Assembly (NCBI RefSeq): GCF_027012695.1
Contig: NZ_JALUYR010000047.1
Coordinates: 16,212 to 80,211 of the forward strand
DNA from: Thermococcus sp.
GTDB taxonomy: Archaea; Methanobacteriota_B; Thermococci; Thermococcales; Thermococcaceae
Direction: 5' to 3'
DNA: 64,000 nucleotides
This document shows, in pieces, positions 35,925 to 46,291 of the stretch. Within the stretch, counting starts at the first letter, position 1; each line of letters starts with the position of its first letter. The notes beneath the pieces are model-generated. The model saw nothing but the letters and a program-made list of their open reading frames with translations, had not been told where the DNA came from and did not search any database. The translations under genes were made by a program, and so were the position numbers.

Positions 35925-36305
35925 ATGGGGGACTACGTCGTTGTTTTGGAGGCTCCGATAATAGTGAGGGACGTTGAGACTGGGGAGGATGCAATAAACG
36001 TCGCCGTTTCCAAGGTCGCCAAGGCCCTGAACAGGGAAAAGCTCGATTTCGTTCGGGTGGAGATCGGCTACTCCCGGTGTCCTGTCTGCGGTGCCCACTT
36101 TGAGAGTGCCTTTGTAATCGGCTCCGTGGGACTCGTCGGGATGTACCTCACCATAAAGGTCTACAACGCGCAGACGGTGGAGCATGCCGAGAGGATAGCC
36201 AAGGCGGTGATAGGGAAGGCACTTAAGAAAGTCCCCCTCAAGGTCTATGAGATCCATGAGCTGACGGGAGAGGATGAGGGTAACGGTTTGGAGCTGGATG
36301 GATGA
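35925..36305 (+). CDS. UPF0212 (DUF555) family protein
   Basis: A 126-residue archaeal protein starting MGDYVVVLEAPIIVRDVETGEDA. A single CPVCGAHF pair near residue 50 may bind zinc, possibly by dimerisation. Function unknown. The ATG at 35925 follows GGTGAGGACC; an in-frame upstream extension overlaps DUF357 and is rejected. Confidence 0.87.
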   Translation: MGDYVVVLEAPIIVRDVETGEDAINVAVSKVAKALNREKLDFVRVEIGYSRCPVCGAHFESAFVIGSVGLVGMYLTIKVYNAQTVEHAERIAKAVIGKALKKVPLKVYEIHELTGEDEGNGLELDG

Positions 36306-38027
<1,722 letters not shown>

Positions 38028-38030
38028 GGA

Positions 38031-38909
38031 CTAAAAGCTCATTTCCACCCCGATCGAACCTTCCTTTCCCTCTTCGGGTTCATCTCTTTTTCGGAGCTCC
38101 ACGTAGAAGGAAACCCCCGCAACCCAGAGGAACTCGTAGAGGAGCGCGTTGAGGGGGGTCTGGAGGAAAGCGGATACGTAGGCCCCAGTTTTTCCGCTGA
38201 AGATCAGCGTCGAAAGAAAGGATAGGGGGGAGGAGGCAACTGAAATCCCCAGAATTCCCGCCCAGACGAGCAGTCCGAAACCAATACTCTGAAGTACGCT
38301 TCCCAGAACAAGGTTGATGGCTTTAAAGGATGCACCGATGTGACCCTTCTCGACGTAAATTGGAACCGCGAGAAGGCTGAGAACCGTGGCGAGGGCCCCA
38401 AGGGGTATCAACAGGATGAAACCGACCACAAGGAGGATGGCACCCGTGGGCAGGGTCATCAGGCCCACGCCGATGGGCACCAGGGCTACGCCGATCAGGA
38501 GCAGGGCCACAACGGTGTAGAGCAGGTTAACCGCGATAACCCCGGGGGATCTCCTGATGCCCTCCAATATCAGCCCGGATAACCGTATCTCACCGCCCCT
38601 GAGGTGCTCAAGGGCCCCCTTCACGATCCCATACTGGAAGATGGAGCTCAGCACAAAGGCTATGACCATGTAGAGGCCCATATTTTTAAGGAATTCATGG
38701 GGATGTGCCCCTTCCACCCCGGGACTGCCGTAGTGCTCCACCAGGATGTTTCCGGTCACGGATTCGTCTCCACCCGCGGGAAGCCCGGTCAGGAGGAGCT
38801 GGGCCTCGAGGGGTGCCAGGAGGAGTGCCAGGATTAGGGCCAGAAGGTACAGCCGTCTGCTCTCCAGCAGGATGGAGAAGGTGCGCGCGAATGATTCCAC
38901 CGCTCCCAT
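38031..38909 (-). CDS. Polytopic membrane protein of unknown function
   Basis: A 292-residue protein with about six hydrophobic segments, a Gly/Leu-rich middle and a charged C-terminal tail (ELRKRDEPEEGKEG). Layout resembles archaeal DUF-type glycerophosphoryl-diester-phosphodiesterase-like membrane domains, but no specific motif supports a function. It converges with pyrG, ending 3 nt after its stop, and diverges from the S8e gene. Confidence 0.65.
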   Translation of the reverse strand: MGAVESFARTFSILLESRRLYLLALILALLLAPLEAQLLLTGLPAGGDESVTGNILVEHYGSPGVEGAHPHEFLKNMGLYMVIAFVLSSIFQYGIVKGALEHLRGGEIRLSGLILEGIRRSPGVIAVNLLYTVVALLLIGVALVPIGVGLMTLPTGAILLVVGFILLIPLGALATVLSLLAVPIYVEKGHIGASFKAINLVLGSVLQSIGFGLLVWAGILGISVASSPLSFLSTLIFSGKTGAYVSAFLQTPLNALLYEFLWVAGVSFYVELRKRDEPEEGKEGSIGVEMSF

Positions 38910-39043
38910 GCCACCACCGGGAGGAGTAAAGCTTCCACCTTTAAAGTCTTTTCCATCCGTCCCTCCCAGAAAAGCTTATAAACGAACCTCCGAAAGTGGC
39001 GATGGGTTGTAAAGGCTGATATCAATCTCATGAGGTGAGAAGA

Positions 39044-39436
39044 ATGGCTATCTGGCAGGGAAGATCACTCAAGAAGCCCTCAGGCGGAAGGATCATCCTC
39101 GCACGGAAGAAGCGGAAGAGGGAGCTCGGAAGGGAGCCTGCGTTTACAAAGGTCGGAGAGGACAGGGAGAAGATGAAACTGATAAGAACCCACGGCGGCA
39201 ACCAGAAAGTCCGCCTGGTTGAGGCCCTCTACGCCAACGTCTTCGATGGCGGGAAGGGTAAGAGGGTCAAGATACTCGGTGTCGTGGAGAACCCGGCCAA
39301 CAGGCAGTACGTCAGACGTGATATCATCACAAAGGGCGCCATAATAGAAACCGAGCTCGGGAAGGCCGTGGTAACCAGCAGGCCCGGGCAGGATGGCGTC
39401 GTCAACGCCGTTCTCATAAAGGAAGAGGGCGCCTGA
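39044..39436 (+). CDS. rps8e: 30S ribosomal protein S8e
   Basis: A 130-residue protein with the S8e signature from the start: [17 protein letters not shown], then [16 protein letters not shown]. It binds small-subunit rRNA and is archaeal/eukaryotic specific. GGTGAGAAGA lies before ATG 39044. A T-rich run after the stop (39440-39455) is a likely terminator. Confidence 0.97.
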   Translation: MAIWQGRSLKKPSGGRIILARKKRKRELGREPAFTKVGEDREKMKLIRTHGGNQKVRLVEALYANVFDGGKGKRVKILGVVENPANRQYVRRDIITKGAIIETELGKAVVTSRPGQDGVVNAVLIKEEGA

Positions 39437-39475
39437 TTCTCTTTTCCCTTCTTCGAAAATTTGAACCGGGAACAT

Positions 39476-40555
39476 CTAGAGCCCGGACTCTTCCCGATAC
39501 CGTTTTAGTTCCCTCTCCATCACCTTCCTCGCCTGCTCCTCGACCATCGGTTTAACGAGTTCGATGACCCTTCTCTTAAGCTCCTCTAGGCCCTCGCCCG
39601 TGGCAGCGGATACCCTGAGGGGTTCCAGACCCTTCGAGCGGAGAAACTCCTCCACCGCTTTCACCTTCTCTTCATCGGCTATATCCACCTTGTTGAGCAC
39701 CGCTATGAAGGGGAACTCTCCGAACTCACGGTGGATCTCCTCGAAGAGGTGTATCTGCTCCTCTATCGGGTAGCCGCAGTATTCACTCGGATCAAAGACG
39801 TAAACGATAACGTCCCCCAGGTGCTTCAGGGCGAGTATGGCCTGCCGCTCAACCTCGTTCCTCTCGCTGAGCGGCCTGTCGAGAAGGCCCGGGGTGTCTA
39901 TGACCTGATACTTGAGGTGGTGCTCCTCGAACTGGCCGACGTTTATGCCCTTTGTGGTGAAGGGGTAACTAGCGACCTCGGGCTTCGCGTTGGTTAATGC
40001 CCTCAGCAGAGTGCTCTTGCCCACGTTCGGGTGGCCGGCTATGACCACAGTGGGAAGCTCCAGATCGACAACCGGAAGGTCTTTCAGGACGTTTCTGGCC
40101 TGGTTGAGGTACTCGAGGTCATCGGCGATGCTCTTTATGACGTCCGCAACGCGACCATAAAAGCTCTTCCTGAGCTTTGCGATCTCCTCCGGGTTTCTGG
40201 AGTAACGTATCTTCTCGGCGTAGCGCTGCTCGAGGTTCCTTATCGTCTTAATTGCCCAGTTGACATGAGCCAGGGAGCGATGGAACTGGTCGCGGTCCAC
40301 GAGAGTGTCTACCAGCTCGCGGTAGAACTCGGGCAGCTCGGAAACGCCGGGCGTTCGATCGAGGATCTTTTTCAGGTTGTCCCTGACAACGCTTGAGACG
40401 GTTCTAACGCGGAGCTCTTCCCTCTGTCTGGCCTTTGCCCTCGGTCCACCCCTGGGTGTGGAGGCGGACGCCGCCCTCTCCGCCCGCCTGAAGGCCTTAT
40501 CTATGAGTTCGTCAGCGGTAAGAACAGTTGGCATCTTCTCAAAGGGATTCTTCAT
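39476..40555 (-). CDS. NOG1/OBG-type GTPase
   Basis: A 359-residue GTPase with a helical N-terminal domain of about 165 residues and then the G domain. P-loop GHPNVGKST is near residue 175, DTPG follows about 45 residues later, and NKVD is near residue 290. The N-terminal region (FYRELVDTLVDRDQFHRSLAHVNWA) is typical of archaeal NOG1 homologues, which act in large-subunit assembly in eukaryotes. Adjacent S8e supports a ribosome link. Confidence 0.92.
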   Translation of the reverse strand: MKNPFEKMPTVLTADELIDKAFRRAERAASASTPRGGPRAKARQREELRVRTVSSVVRDNLKKILDRTPGVSELPEFYRELVDTLVDRDQFHRSLAHVNWAIKTIRNLEQRYAEKIRYSRNPEEIAKLRKSFYGRVADVIKSIADDLEYLNQARNVLKDLPVVDLELPTVVIAGHPNVGKSTLLRALTNAKPEVASYPFTTKGINVGQFEEHHLKYQVIDTPGLLDRPLSERNEVERQAILALKHLGDVIVYVFDPSEYCGYPIEEQIHLFEEIHREFGEFPFIAVLNKVDIADEEKVKAVEEFLRSKGLEPLRVSAATGEGLEELKRRVIELVKPMVEEQARKVMERELKRYREESGL

Positions 40556-40609
40556 GGTCTCACCTGCATCTAGAAAGGGAAAGGGAGTGCTTAAAAAGTT
40601 ATTCGGGGG

Positions 40610-40810
40610 TCAGTCGAGGGCCTTGTTTATCTCGTAACCTATCAGTGAGGCCAGCAGGACGATGAAGAACATTATGAGGGTCATCAACTTGCCGGCTTCC
40701 GAGGTACTTGTCAGCCCGGCCAATATCATCAGCAGGAACACCACCACGAGCAGGACCCCAAGCTTCTCGAAGAGTCCCTCATATCTGTTCAGGACGCTGT
40801 TGAAACTCAT
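40610..40810 (-). CDS. Small two-helix membrane protein
   Basis: A 66-residue protein with hydrophobic helices at about residues 17-33 and 42-59 and a short charged C-terminus. It starts at ATG 40810 after GGTGGGAAG. No family is recognised. The good ribosome site and lack of an alternative frame argue that it is real. Confidence 0.6.
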   Translation of the reverse strand: MSFNSVLNRYEGLFEKLGVLLVVVFLLMILAGLTSTSEAGKLMTLIMFFIVLLASLIGYEINKALD

Positions 40811-40867
40811 CTTCCCACCCCCTTTGTTTTCTAAACTAGAATGGTGCGGAGATATAAAAAAGTATCG

Positions 40868-41674
40868 CTAGATTTCGAATGACCTGCCGACGTGAAGCAA
40901 TCCCATCCCATCCCCCAATCGGGATTTCAGGTATGCGTAGGAATCCACACCGGTGCAGTGACCTGCGTAGATTTTCCCGGCGGGGGGGTTGTTCACGATG
41001 TCATCGAGGAGTTCTCGGCCCACCCCCAGCAGGTGGAGGCCTCCCATCAGGACCCCAACTGGTCTGTCTAGAAGGTTCCGGGCATGCTGGACGATGTTCA
41101 GAACTCCCGAGTGGCCGCAGCCGGTTATCACGACACTTTCCTCACCGGAATCAATGATCAAGGCCACGTCATCGGGGACTGTGTCCCTCACGAGGTTTCC
41201 ATTCTCCTCAATGTACCCAACGGCCCGGTCCCAGGTGCGTCTCGGTATCTCTCCGGAGCTCCAGATACCCGGGGCGAACTCGAAGGGCTCCCTCTTCAGT
41301 ACGAACCTCGCTCCAGCGTCTTCCAGTTCCTCCCTGGTGAAGGGCATTCCGATGTTCCTCCTGAAGGGTTTGATAGCTATCCTGTGCCTGAAGATTTCCG
41401 GGTGTGCGATGACCTCCACGGGATTTCTCCTCGCCTCTAGGAGGGCCTTCAGTCCACCTGTGTGATCGTAGTGACCGTGGGTGAGAAAGACATAATCGAT
41501 CTCCCCTGGGGAGACCCCGAGCTTCTCCATGTTGCCCAGCAAAACCTCACCGTCCGCCCCGGTGTCAACGAGGACTCCCGTTCCATCAACCTCAACGAAG
41601 ACCGAGAAACCGTGGGCACCGAGGGGACCCTTTCTGTATCCGGCGTGGTTGTCGTAGATAACGGTGACCCTCAT
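40868..41674 (-). CDS. Metallo-beta-lactamase-fold hydrolase (COG1237 type)
   Basis: A 268-residue protein with the metal motif THGHYDHTGG near residue 64 and later metal ligands in ITGCGHSG and YAGHCTG. It belongs to the group related to the methanopterin-pathway 7,8-dihydropterin-6-methyl-4-ribofuranosylaminobenzene-5'-phosphate synthase, but the substrate is unproven. The ATG at 41674 is chosen; an ATG and a GTG lie one and two codons earlier inside or next to the ribosome site. Divergent from the UppP-like gene. Confidence 0.85.
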   Translation of the reverse strand: MRVTVIYDNHAGYRKGPLGAHGFSVFVEVDGTGVLVDTGADGEVLLGNMEKLGVSPGEIDYVFLTHGHYDHTGGLKALLEARRNPVEVIAHPEIFRHRIAIKPFRRNIGMPFTREELEDAGARFVLKREPFEFAPGIWSSGEIPRRTWDRAVGYIEENGNLVRDTVPDDVALIIDSGEESVVITGCGHSGVLNIVQHARNLLDRPVGVLMGGLHLLGVGRELLDDIVNNPPAGKIYAGHCTGVDSYAYLKSRLGDGMGLLHVGRSFEI

Positions 41675-41729
41675 CATCACCCCTCGAAAGGTTTATCTTT
41701 TCCAGGTTTAAATCCCTTTGTGATCGGCC

Positions 41730-42539
41730 ATGGTGGTCCCCTCAGACTACCTGTCATCCCTGACATCTGGTGCGATCCTGGGGTTCGTGTCCTGGTTCCC
41801 CGTGGGACCGGGCGGAAGGGCGGTGACATCCCTGCTGGAAGCCCTGGCCCCCGGTTACTCCAGCTACGTTGTTCCCGCTTACCTGGGGATCGTCTTCTCC
41901 CTCATCTTCCATCTCCGGGACTGGATAGCCCGGGCGGTTCAGGGTGTTCTTACCGGTAGATCTGGATCCGAGGTAAGGTACTTTCTCTACGCCTCTGCCT
42001 TCACAGTTCTCGTGGGCTATCCGATTATCCGGGGACTGGAGACTGTTCTGAACCCCGGGAGCTCGGACCTTCTGAACGCGGCGGTGGGGGCCGTCTTAGT
42101 AATCACAGGTGTTTTCGGCGGAAGGGTCATGTCCCTACTGGCCGGTGTCGAGGACCGTCTCAGGGAGGATCCGGATGAGCCCACCTTTCTCGACTCCCTC
42201 ATCTCGGGGTTGCTCCAGGGCCTCTCCTTTGTCGGGGACGTCTCTCGAAGCGGCCTGGTGCTACTCGGCCTATCCGGAACTGGCATTGATGTGGAGAGGG
42301 CCCTGGAACTCAGCTTCCTGATAGCACCAACCTACCTCGTGATGAAGCTCGTCTCCCTTGGCCGGTGGGAGCCGGGGCTTGGGGTTACCCTTCTCTTTGC
42401 CGCGTTTCTCTCCTCCTTCGCCGTCAGCCTGCTCACCATCAGGCTTCTTCTCAGGGGGGCCAGAGCACTGGGGAGGGGCTTCCTCGTACCGTACGGTTCA
42501 GTGGCGATAGTCTTCTATCTGATGGGGGTGATGATGTGA
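41730..42539 (+). CDS. Divergent UppP/BacA-family membrane protein
   Basis: A 269-residue, eight-helix protein matching undecaprenyl-diphosphate phosphatase in length and topology. The C-terminal motif is present as VGDVSRSGLVLLGL. The first motif, normally with one or two Glu followed by PVSSxGH, reads ILGFVSWFPVGPGGRAV. The acidic residues, the serine pair and the histidine are therefore absent. Classical phosphatase activity is doubtful. Its stop overlaps the GTG of the GlmU-like gene, so it may serve polyprenyl-linked glycan metabolism. Confidence 0.8.
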   Translation: MVVPSDYLSSLTSGAILGFVSWFPVGPGGRAVTSLLEALAPGYSSYVVPAYLGIVFSLIFHLRDWIARAVQGVLTGRSGSEVRYFLYASAFTVLVGYPIIRGLETVLNPGSSDLLNAAVGAVLVITGVFGGRVMSLLAGVEDRLREDPDEPTFLDSLISGLLQGLSFVGDVSRSGLVLLGLSGTGIDVERALELSFLIAPTYLVMKLVSLGRWEPGLGVTLLFAAFLSSFAVSLLTIRLLLRGARALGRGFLVPYGSVAIVFYLMGVMM

Positions 42540-43795
42540 AGGGTGTAATACTGGCTGCCGGGAGGGGCGAGCGACTCCGTCCCCTCACTGACGACCGGCC
42601 GAAGGTCATAGTGAAGGTTGCGAACAGGCCGATAATCGAGTACGTCATGGAGAACCTGGACCCCTTCGTGGACGAGTTCATAGTGGTGGTCCGCTACGAA
42701 AAGGAGAGGCTGATGAAAGCACTTGGAGACGAGTTTGGGGGCAAGCCAATAACCTACGTCGAGCAGCTTCCCGGAGAGGGAACCGCCAAGGCCATCGAGT
42801 CTACCAGAGACCTCATAGGGAATGAGGAGTTTATAGCAGTCAACGGCGACATCTACTTCGAGGAAGAGGCCGTGAGGGCACTGATAGCCACCTTCAGAAG
42901 GGAGAACGCGGACGCGGCACTCGTTGTCAAGCACTTCGGGGATTTAAGCCATTTCGGCAGGATAGAGGTGAAGGGAAACCTCGTTAGAGCGGTCCTCGAA
43001 AAGCCGGGAAAGGTTCCAGGCTACGCAAACCTTGGAATCTACGCCTTCAAGCCGGATGTGTTTGATTTCATATCCCGGACCCAGCTCAGCAAGAGGGGCG
43101 AGTATGAAATCACCGACACGCTGAACCTCATGATCGAAGCGGGGAAGAAGGTTGCCTATGCCGTTTACGACGGCTACTGGAATGACATAGGAAGGCCCTG
43201 GAACATGCTGGAGCTGAACGAATACCTCCTCAAAACCAAGCTGAAGCACGACGTCAGGGGAGAGGTGGAGCCTGGGGCGGTGCTCATCCCCCCCGTCGAG
43301 GTCGGTGAGGGAACCGTGATAAGGAGCGGCGCCTACATAATCGGCCCCGTCAAGATCGGCAAAAACTCCCGTATAGGGCCGAACTGCTTCATAAGGCCCC
43401 ACACGAGCATAGGCGACAACTGCCACGTTGGAAACGCCGTCGAGGTGAAGAACTCCATCATAATGGACAACAGCAACGCGCCGCACCTCAACTACGTGGG
43501 CGACTCGATAATCGGCGAGAACTCCAACCTCGGGGCAGGAACCATAACTGCGAACCTGAGGCATGACCGGGGCAACATCAGGGTAGAGATCAAAGGAAAG
43601 CTGGAGGACAGCGGCAGACACAAGCTCGGGGCCATAATAGGCCATGGAGTTAAGACGGGCATAAACGTGAGCATCTACCCCGGCAGGAAGATAGGGAGCG
43701 GCTCCTTCATAGGGCCTGGCGCGATAGTGGACAGGAACGTCCCTCCAAGGAGCCTCCTCATCGTTAAACAGGAGAAGGAGGTCCGGAGGCTTTGA
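42536..43795 (+). CDS. Bifunctional sugar-1-phosphate nucleotidylyltransferase / acetyltransferase (GlmU-like)
   Basis: A 419-residue enzyme. The N-terminal nucleotidyltransferase has LAAGRGERLRPLTDDRPK (residues 6-23) and the acceptor motif FIAVNGDIYF. The C-terminal half is a left-handed beta-helix of hexapeptide repeats (IGPVKIGKNSRIGPNCFIRP onward). Archaeal homologues make UDP-GlcNAc and related nucleotide sugars. GTG 42536 is preceded by GGGGGTGAT and overlaps the upstream stop. It ends overlapping the TTG of the DUF835 gene. Confidence 0.92.
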   Translation: MKGVILAAGRGERLRPLTDDRPKVIVKVANRPIIEYVMENLDPFVDEFIVVVRYEKERLMKALGDEFGGKPITYVEQLPGEGTAKAIESTRDLIGNEEFIAVNGDIYFEEEAVRALIATFRRENADAALVVKHFGDLSHFGRIEVKGNLVRAVLEKPGKVPGYANLGIYAFKPDVFDFISRTQLSKRGEYEITDTLNLMIEAGKKVAYAVYDGYWNDIGRPWNMLELNEYLLKTKLKHDVRGEVEPGAVLIPPVEVGEGTVIRSGAYIIGPVKIGKNSRIGPNCFIRPHTSIGDNCHVGNAVEVKNSIIMDNSNAPHLNYVGDSIIGENSNLGAGTITANLRHDRGNIRVEIKGKLEDSGRHKLGAIIGHGVKTGINVSIYPGRKIGSGSFIGPGAIVDRNVPPRSLLIVKQEKEVRRL

Positions 43796-44916
43796 ACGGT
43801 ATCTATCTCCTCAACGTGCTCTCCCGCTGGATACTCCTTGGTGTGGCCTCCTACAAGGCATACCGTGAGAGGAGCATGGGCTGGGTACTCCTTTCAATGG
43901 CTTTCCTCCTGGCGGCAGTGGATCCTGAGAGGGTCCTCCTGGAACCCCTGGGTCTCAAACTCGATCCCGAGGTTTCCCGGGTTCTCGACCTTGTGGGAAC
44001 TGCCCTGGAAGGGACCCTCCTGATAGTGGCGGGGGGCTACATAAATCCGACGGGTTCCCCCCTGCAAAACACTGCCATCGGCCTTTTTCTCGGTGTTCTG
44101 GCCTACATCTGGATTGTTGTTACCAGTGTCGTGGGGTCAGGGGTGGGCTTCACCGTTAGGACCTTCTTCCCCTCCCTCCTGTACGCGGGTAGCTACATAT
44201 ACGTGGGAATGCTCCTCTATAGATACGTGGTTTCGAGGGGTGTCCAGCTCCTCCTTCCCGCGGGGATGGTACTGCTCGGAATTCTCAACGCCACATACCC
44301 AATAACGGCCCGGTGGGAATGGTTCCTTCCCTACGGCTTCCTCATGGGAACACTTTTCAGAATAGCGATGGCGATAGGTGCTCTTGACTTCGCTTTCTGG
44401 CCCCTCCTGGTCTCCAGCGTCAGGACATTTCCCCCATACTCCCCGGTGGTTTCGGTCTTCCCGACGTTTGAGGATTTTCTCGAGCACATCGGCGATCTGC
44501 GTCGAATTCCCAATCTCCTCCTCGTGACTAGGCGTGACGTAGGATCCCTGAAGAGTGTCCTTCATCCAAACGCGCTCGTTTTCTGGGTGACGAGGGTAAA
44601 GGAGGGGGATATCTCCGACTCGCCGAGGATCTACGCCATAAGCCCGACTAAAATAGATATACTCACCCACCTCATTGCCGGGGCCGTGGACAGAAACTAC
44701 AACTTCGTGGTGATTGACGGCGTTGAGTATCTCATCCTTGAGAACGGCTTCGAAAGAACCCTCAAGTTCCTCCTCAACATCAAGGACAGGGTTCTCCTCA
44801 GGGGCGGGCGGATGGTTCTCATAGTTGATCCGGACGCTCTGGAGAGGCACCAGTGGAGAATAATAGAGGCGGAGTTTAGGGGGAGGGGCCTCACCAGAGG
44901 CCCATTTTCTCGATGA
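43792..44916 (+). CDS. DUF835 membrane protein
   Basis: A 374-residue protein: about seven hydrophobic helices (residues 1-205) followed by a cytoplasmic DUF835 domain (about 235-370) with LLVTRRDV, NFVVIDGVEYLILENGF and RVLLRGGRMVLIVDP. The soluble part looks like a RecA/response-type alpha-beta domain, probably a sensor or signalling unit of unknown ligand. The start is TTG 43792 with GGAGG 7-8 nt upstream. Third gene of the UppP-like operon; its 3' end overlaps the convergent CBS gene by 26 nt. Confidence 0.82.
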   Translation: MNGIYLLNVLSRWILLGVASYKAYRERSMGWVLLSMAFLLAAVDPERVLLEPLGLKLDPEVSRVLDLVGTALEGTLLIVAGGYINPTGSPLQNTAIGLFLGVLAYIWIVVTSVVGSGVGFTVRTFFPSLLYAGSYIYVGMLLYRYVVSRGVQLLLPAGMVLLGILNATYPITARWEWFLPYGFLMGTLFRIAMAIGALDFAFWPLLVSSVRTFPPYSPVVSVFPTFEDFLEHIGDLRRIPNLLLVTRRDVGSLKSVLHPNALVFWVTRVKEGDISDSPRIYAISPTKIDILTHLIAGAVDRNYNFVVIDGVEYLILENGFERTLKFLLNIKDRVLLRGGRMVLIVDPDALERHQWRIIEAEFRGRGLTRGPFSR

Positions 44917-46066
44917 AGCGCTTGTAGTATCTCGTGTCCTTTTCGAGCTCCGCCTTCTGGAGTATCTGGCGTTCTATTGCCCTCAGCGCATCGTGAACTG
45001 CCTGTATGGCGCCCCACGTTTCACCCGTGGCCACGAAGACGCCCCTGTCGGTCACTACGCGCATCCTGGCCTGGTAGAGGTGCACTCCGCGGAACTTCTC
45101 CGGGAAGCGCCTTATGTGGAGGTAGATTATTCCCTCCTGACCGAGCAGATCCTCATAGCCGTCAACGAAGCGCCTTATGTCTTCGATTATTCTCTCCCTT
45201 GTGAAGTCGCTGAGAATGTCCGCATCACCGCCGAGCTGGAGGTAGAAGCGCGCCTCCTTCTCGACCATCCTCGATATCGGCAGGAGCAGGTCCTTTACGG
45301 TGAGGACTCCAACGACCTTGTCGTTCTCGTTGGTCACGATGAGACCGTCTATGTCGTTCTCCATCATTATCTGGACGGCTTCCTTTACCCTGGTGTCGGG
45401 GCGGACGGTGATGACACCCCTTATCATTACATCGCGGAGCGGCATGCTGAAGGGTGGTATCTTCTCTCCAGCGACCTCACCGGCCTGCGCCCTGAAGCGC
45501 GGTTTGATGAACCTTATGATGAGATCATGGAGAGTGACGAGCCCCTCGAGCTTGCCCTCCTCGTTCACTATGGGTATTCTCGATATGGCGTGGTCGCGCA
45601 TTGTGGCGAAGGCCTTGGCGACGGTGTCGTCCGGCTTGAGGGTGATGACCTCCCTCGTCATGAACTCCTCGACCTGTTTATTACCGAAGTCGCCCTCCGC
45701 GACCCTCTTTAGGAGCTCCAGGTCGCTTATAACCCCGATTATTTCAGCCTTACTCTCCCCGACGGGGAGAGAGCGCAGGTCGACCTCCATCATGAGCTTG
45801 GCGGCCTTGCTGAGGTCGTCGTCCGGTTTTACCACGGGTGCGGGCTTGTAAACGTCCCTCACCTTGGCCCGGGTCGGGTCCCATTTCAGGTGGGAGCGAA
45901 TTATAAGGTCCTGGGTCAGGACTCCCTTGTACAGGTTCCCGTCGAAGACAAGAATCAGGTCGGGGTCTTCCTTTTCAAAAATCCCGATCGCCTCAGAAAG
46001 CGGGGCATCTATGTCTATCTTCTGGAACTTGTCCGTCATGACTTCCTGCACGGTAATACCGACCAT
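44891..46066 (-). CDS. Four-CBS-domain protein with C-terminal ribosome-hibernation-like domain
   Basis: A 391-residue protein. Four CBS motifs are visible, each opening like VQEVMTDKFQKI, VRDVYKPAPVVK, VEEFMTREVITL and LRDVMIRGVITV, over residues 1-275. The last ~110 residues (YLHIRRFPEKFRG, then a V-T-D-R-GVFVATGETWGAIQAVHDALRAIERQI helix) resemble the beta-alpha end of HPF/RaiA (S30AE) hibernation factors. CBS pairs bind adenine nucleotides, so it may adjust translation to energy state. An ATG at 46066 with a good GGAGGTGA site fixes the start. Confidence 0.85.
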   Translation of the reverse strand: MVGITVQEVMTDKFQKIDIDAPLSEAIGIFEKEDPDLILVFDGNLYKGVLTQDLIIRSHLKWDPTRAKVRDVYKPAPVVKPDDDLSKAAKLMMEVDLRSLPVGESKAEIIGVISDLELLKRVAEGDFGNKQVEEFMTREVITLKPDDTVAKAFATMRDHAISRIPIVNEEGKLEGLVTLHDLIIRFIKPRFRAQAGEVAGEKIPPFSMPLRDVMIRGVITVRPDTRVKEAVQIMMENDIDGLIVTNENDKVVGVLTVKDLLLPISRMVEKEARFYLQLGGDADILSDFTRERIIEDIRRFVDGYEDLLGQEGIIYLHIRRFPEKFRGVHLYQARMRVVTDRGVFVATGETWGAIQAVHDALRAIERQILQKAELEKDTRYYKRFIEKMGLW

Positions 46067-46153
46067 GCCGTCACCTCCTCAACGTTTGTTCCTACGGCAC
46101 CGGAGGATTTAAACCTTTTCAGGGGTCCGGCGCTTTTTAGTTACCAGAACTTA

Positions 46154-46178
46154 ATAAATCTTTCGCGGAAAGATTTAT
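46154..46178. promoter_or_regulatory. 25-bp palindrome spanning divergent TATA elements of the CBS gene and tRNA-Ser
   Basis: ATAAATCTTTC and GAAAGATTTAT are perfect 11-bp inverted arms around a GCG centre. The right arm contains the TATA element (ATTTATAAG) of tRNA-Ser. The left arm offers the equivalent on the other strand toward the CBS gene. It may simply be a symmetric bidirectional promoter, or a binding site that controls both. Confidence 0.55.
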
Positions 46179-46205
46179 AAGACCGGAGCCGGAACTCAGA
46201 AACGC

Positions 46206-46291
46206 GCCGGGGTAGCCTAGCCTGGGAAGGCGCGGGACTCGAGATCCCGTGGGCTCCGCCCACCAGGGTTCAAATCCCTGCCCCGGCGCCA
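46206..46291 (+). tRNA. tRNA-Ser (anticodon CGA)
   Basis: Acceptor GCCGGGG pairs with CCCCGGC; discriminator G and encoded CCA (46289-46291). The anticodon stem CGGGA/TCCCG holds the loop CTCGAGA, anticodon CGA (codon UCG). A long variable arm, TGGGCTCCGCCCA, marks class II. T-arm CAGGG-TTCAAAT-CCCTG. Its last 22 nt are antisense to the end of the neighbouring restriction-type gene. Confidence 0.96.
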
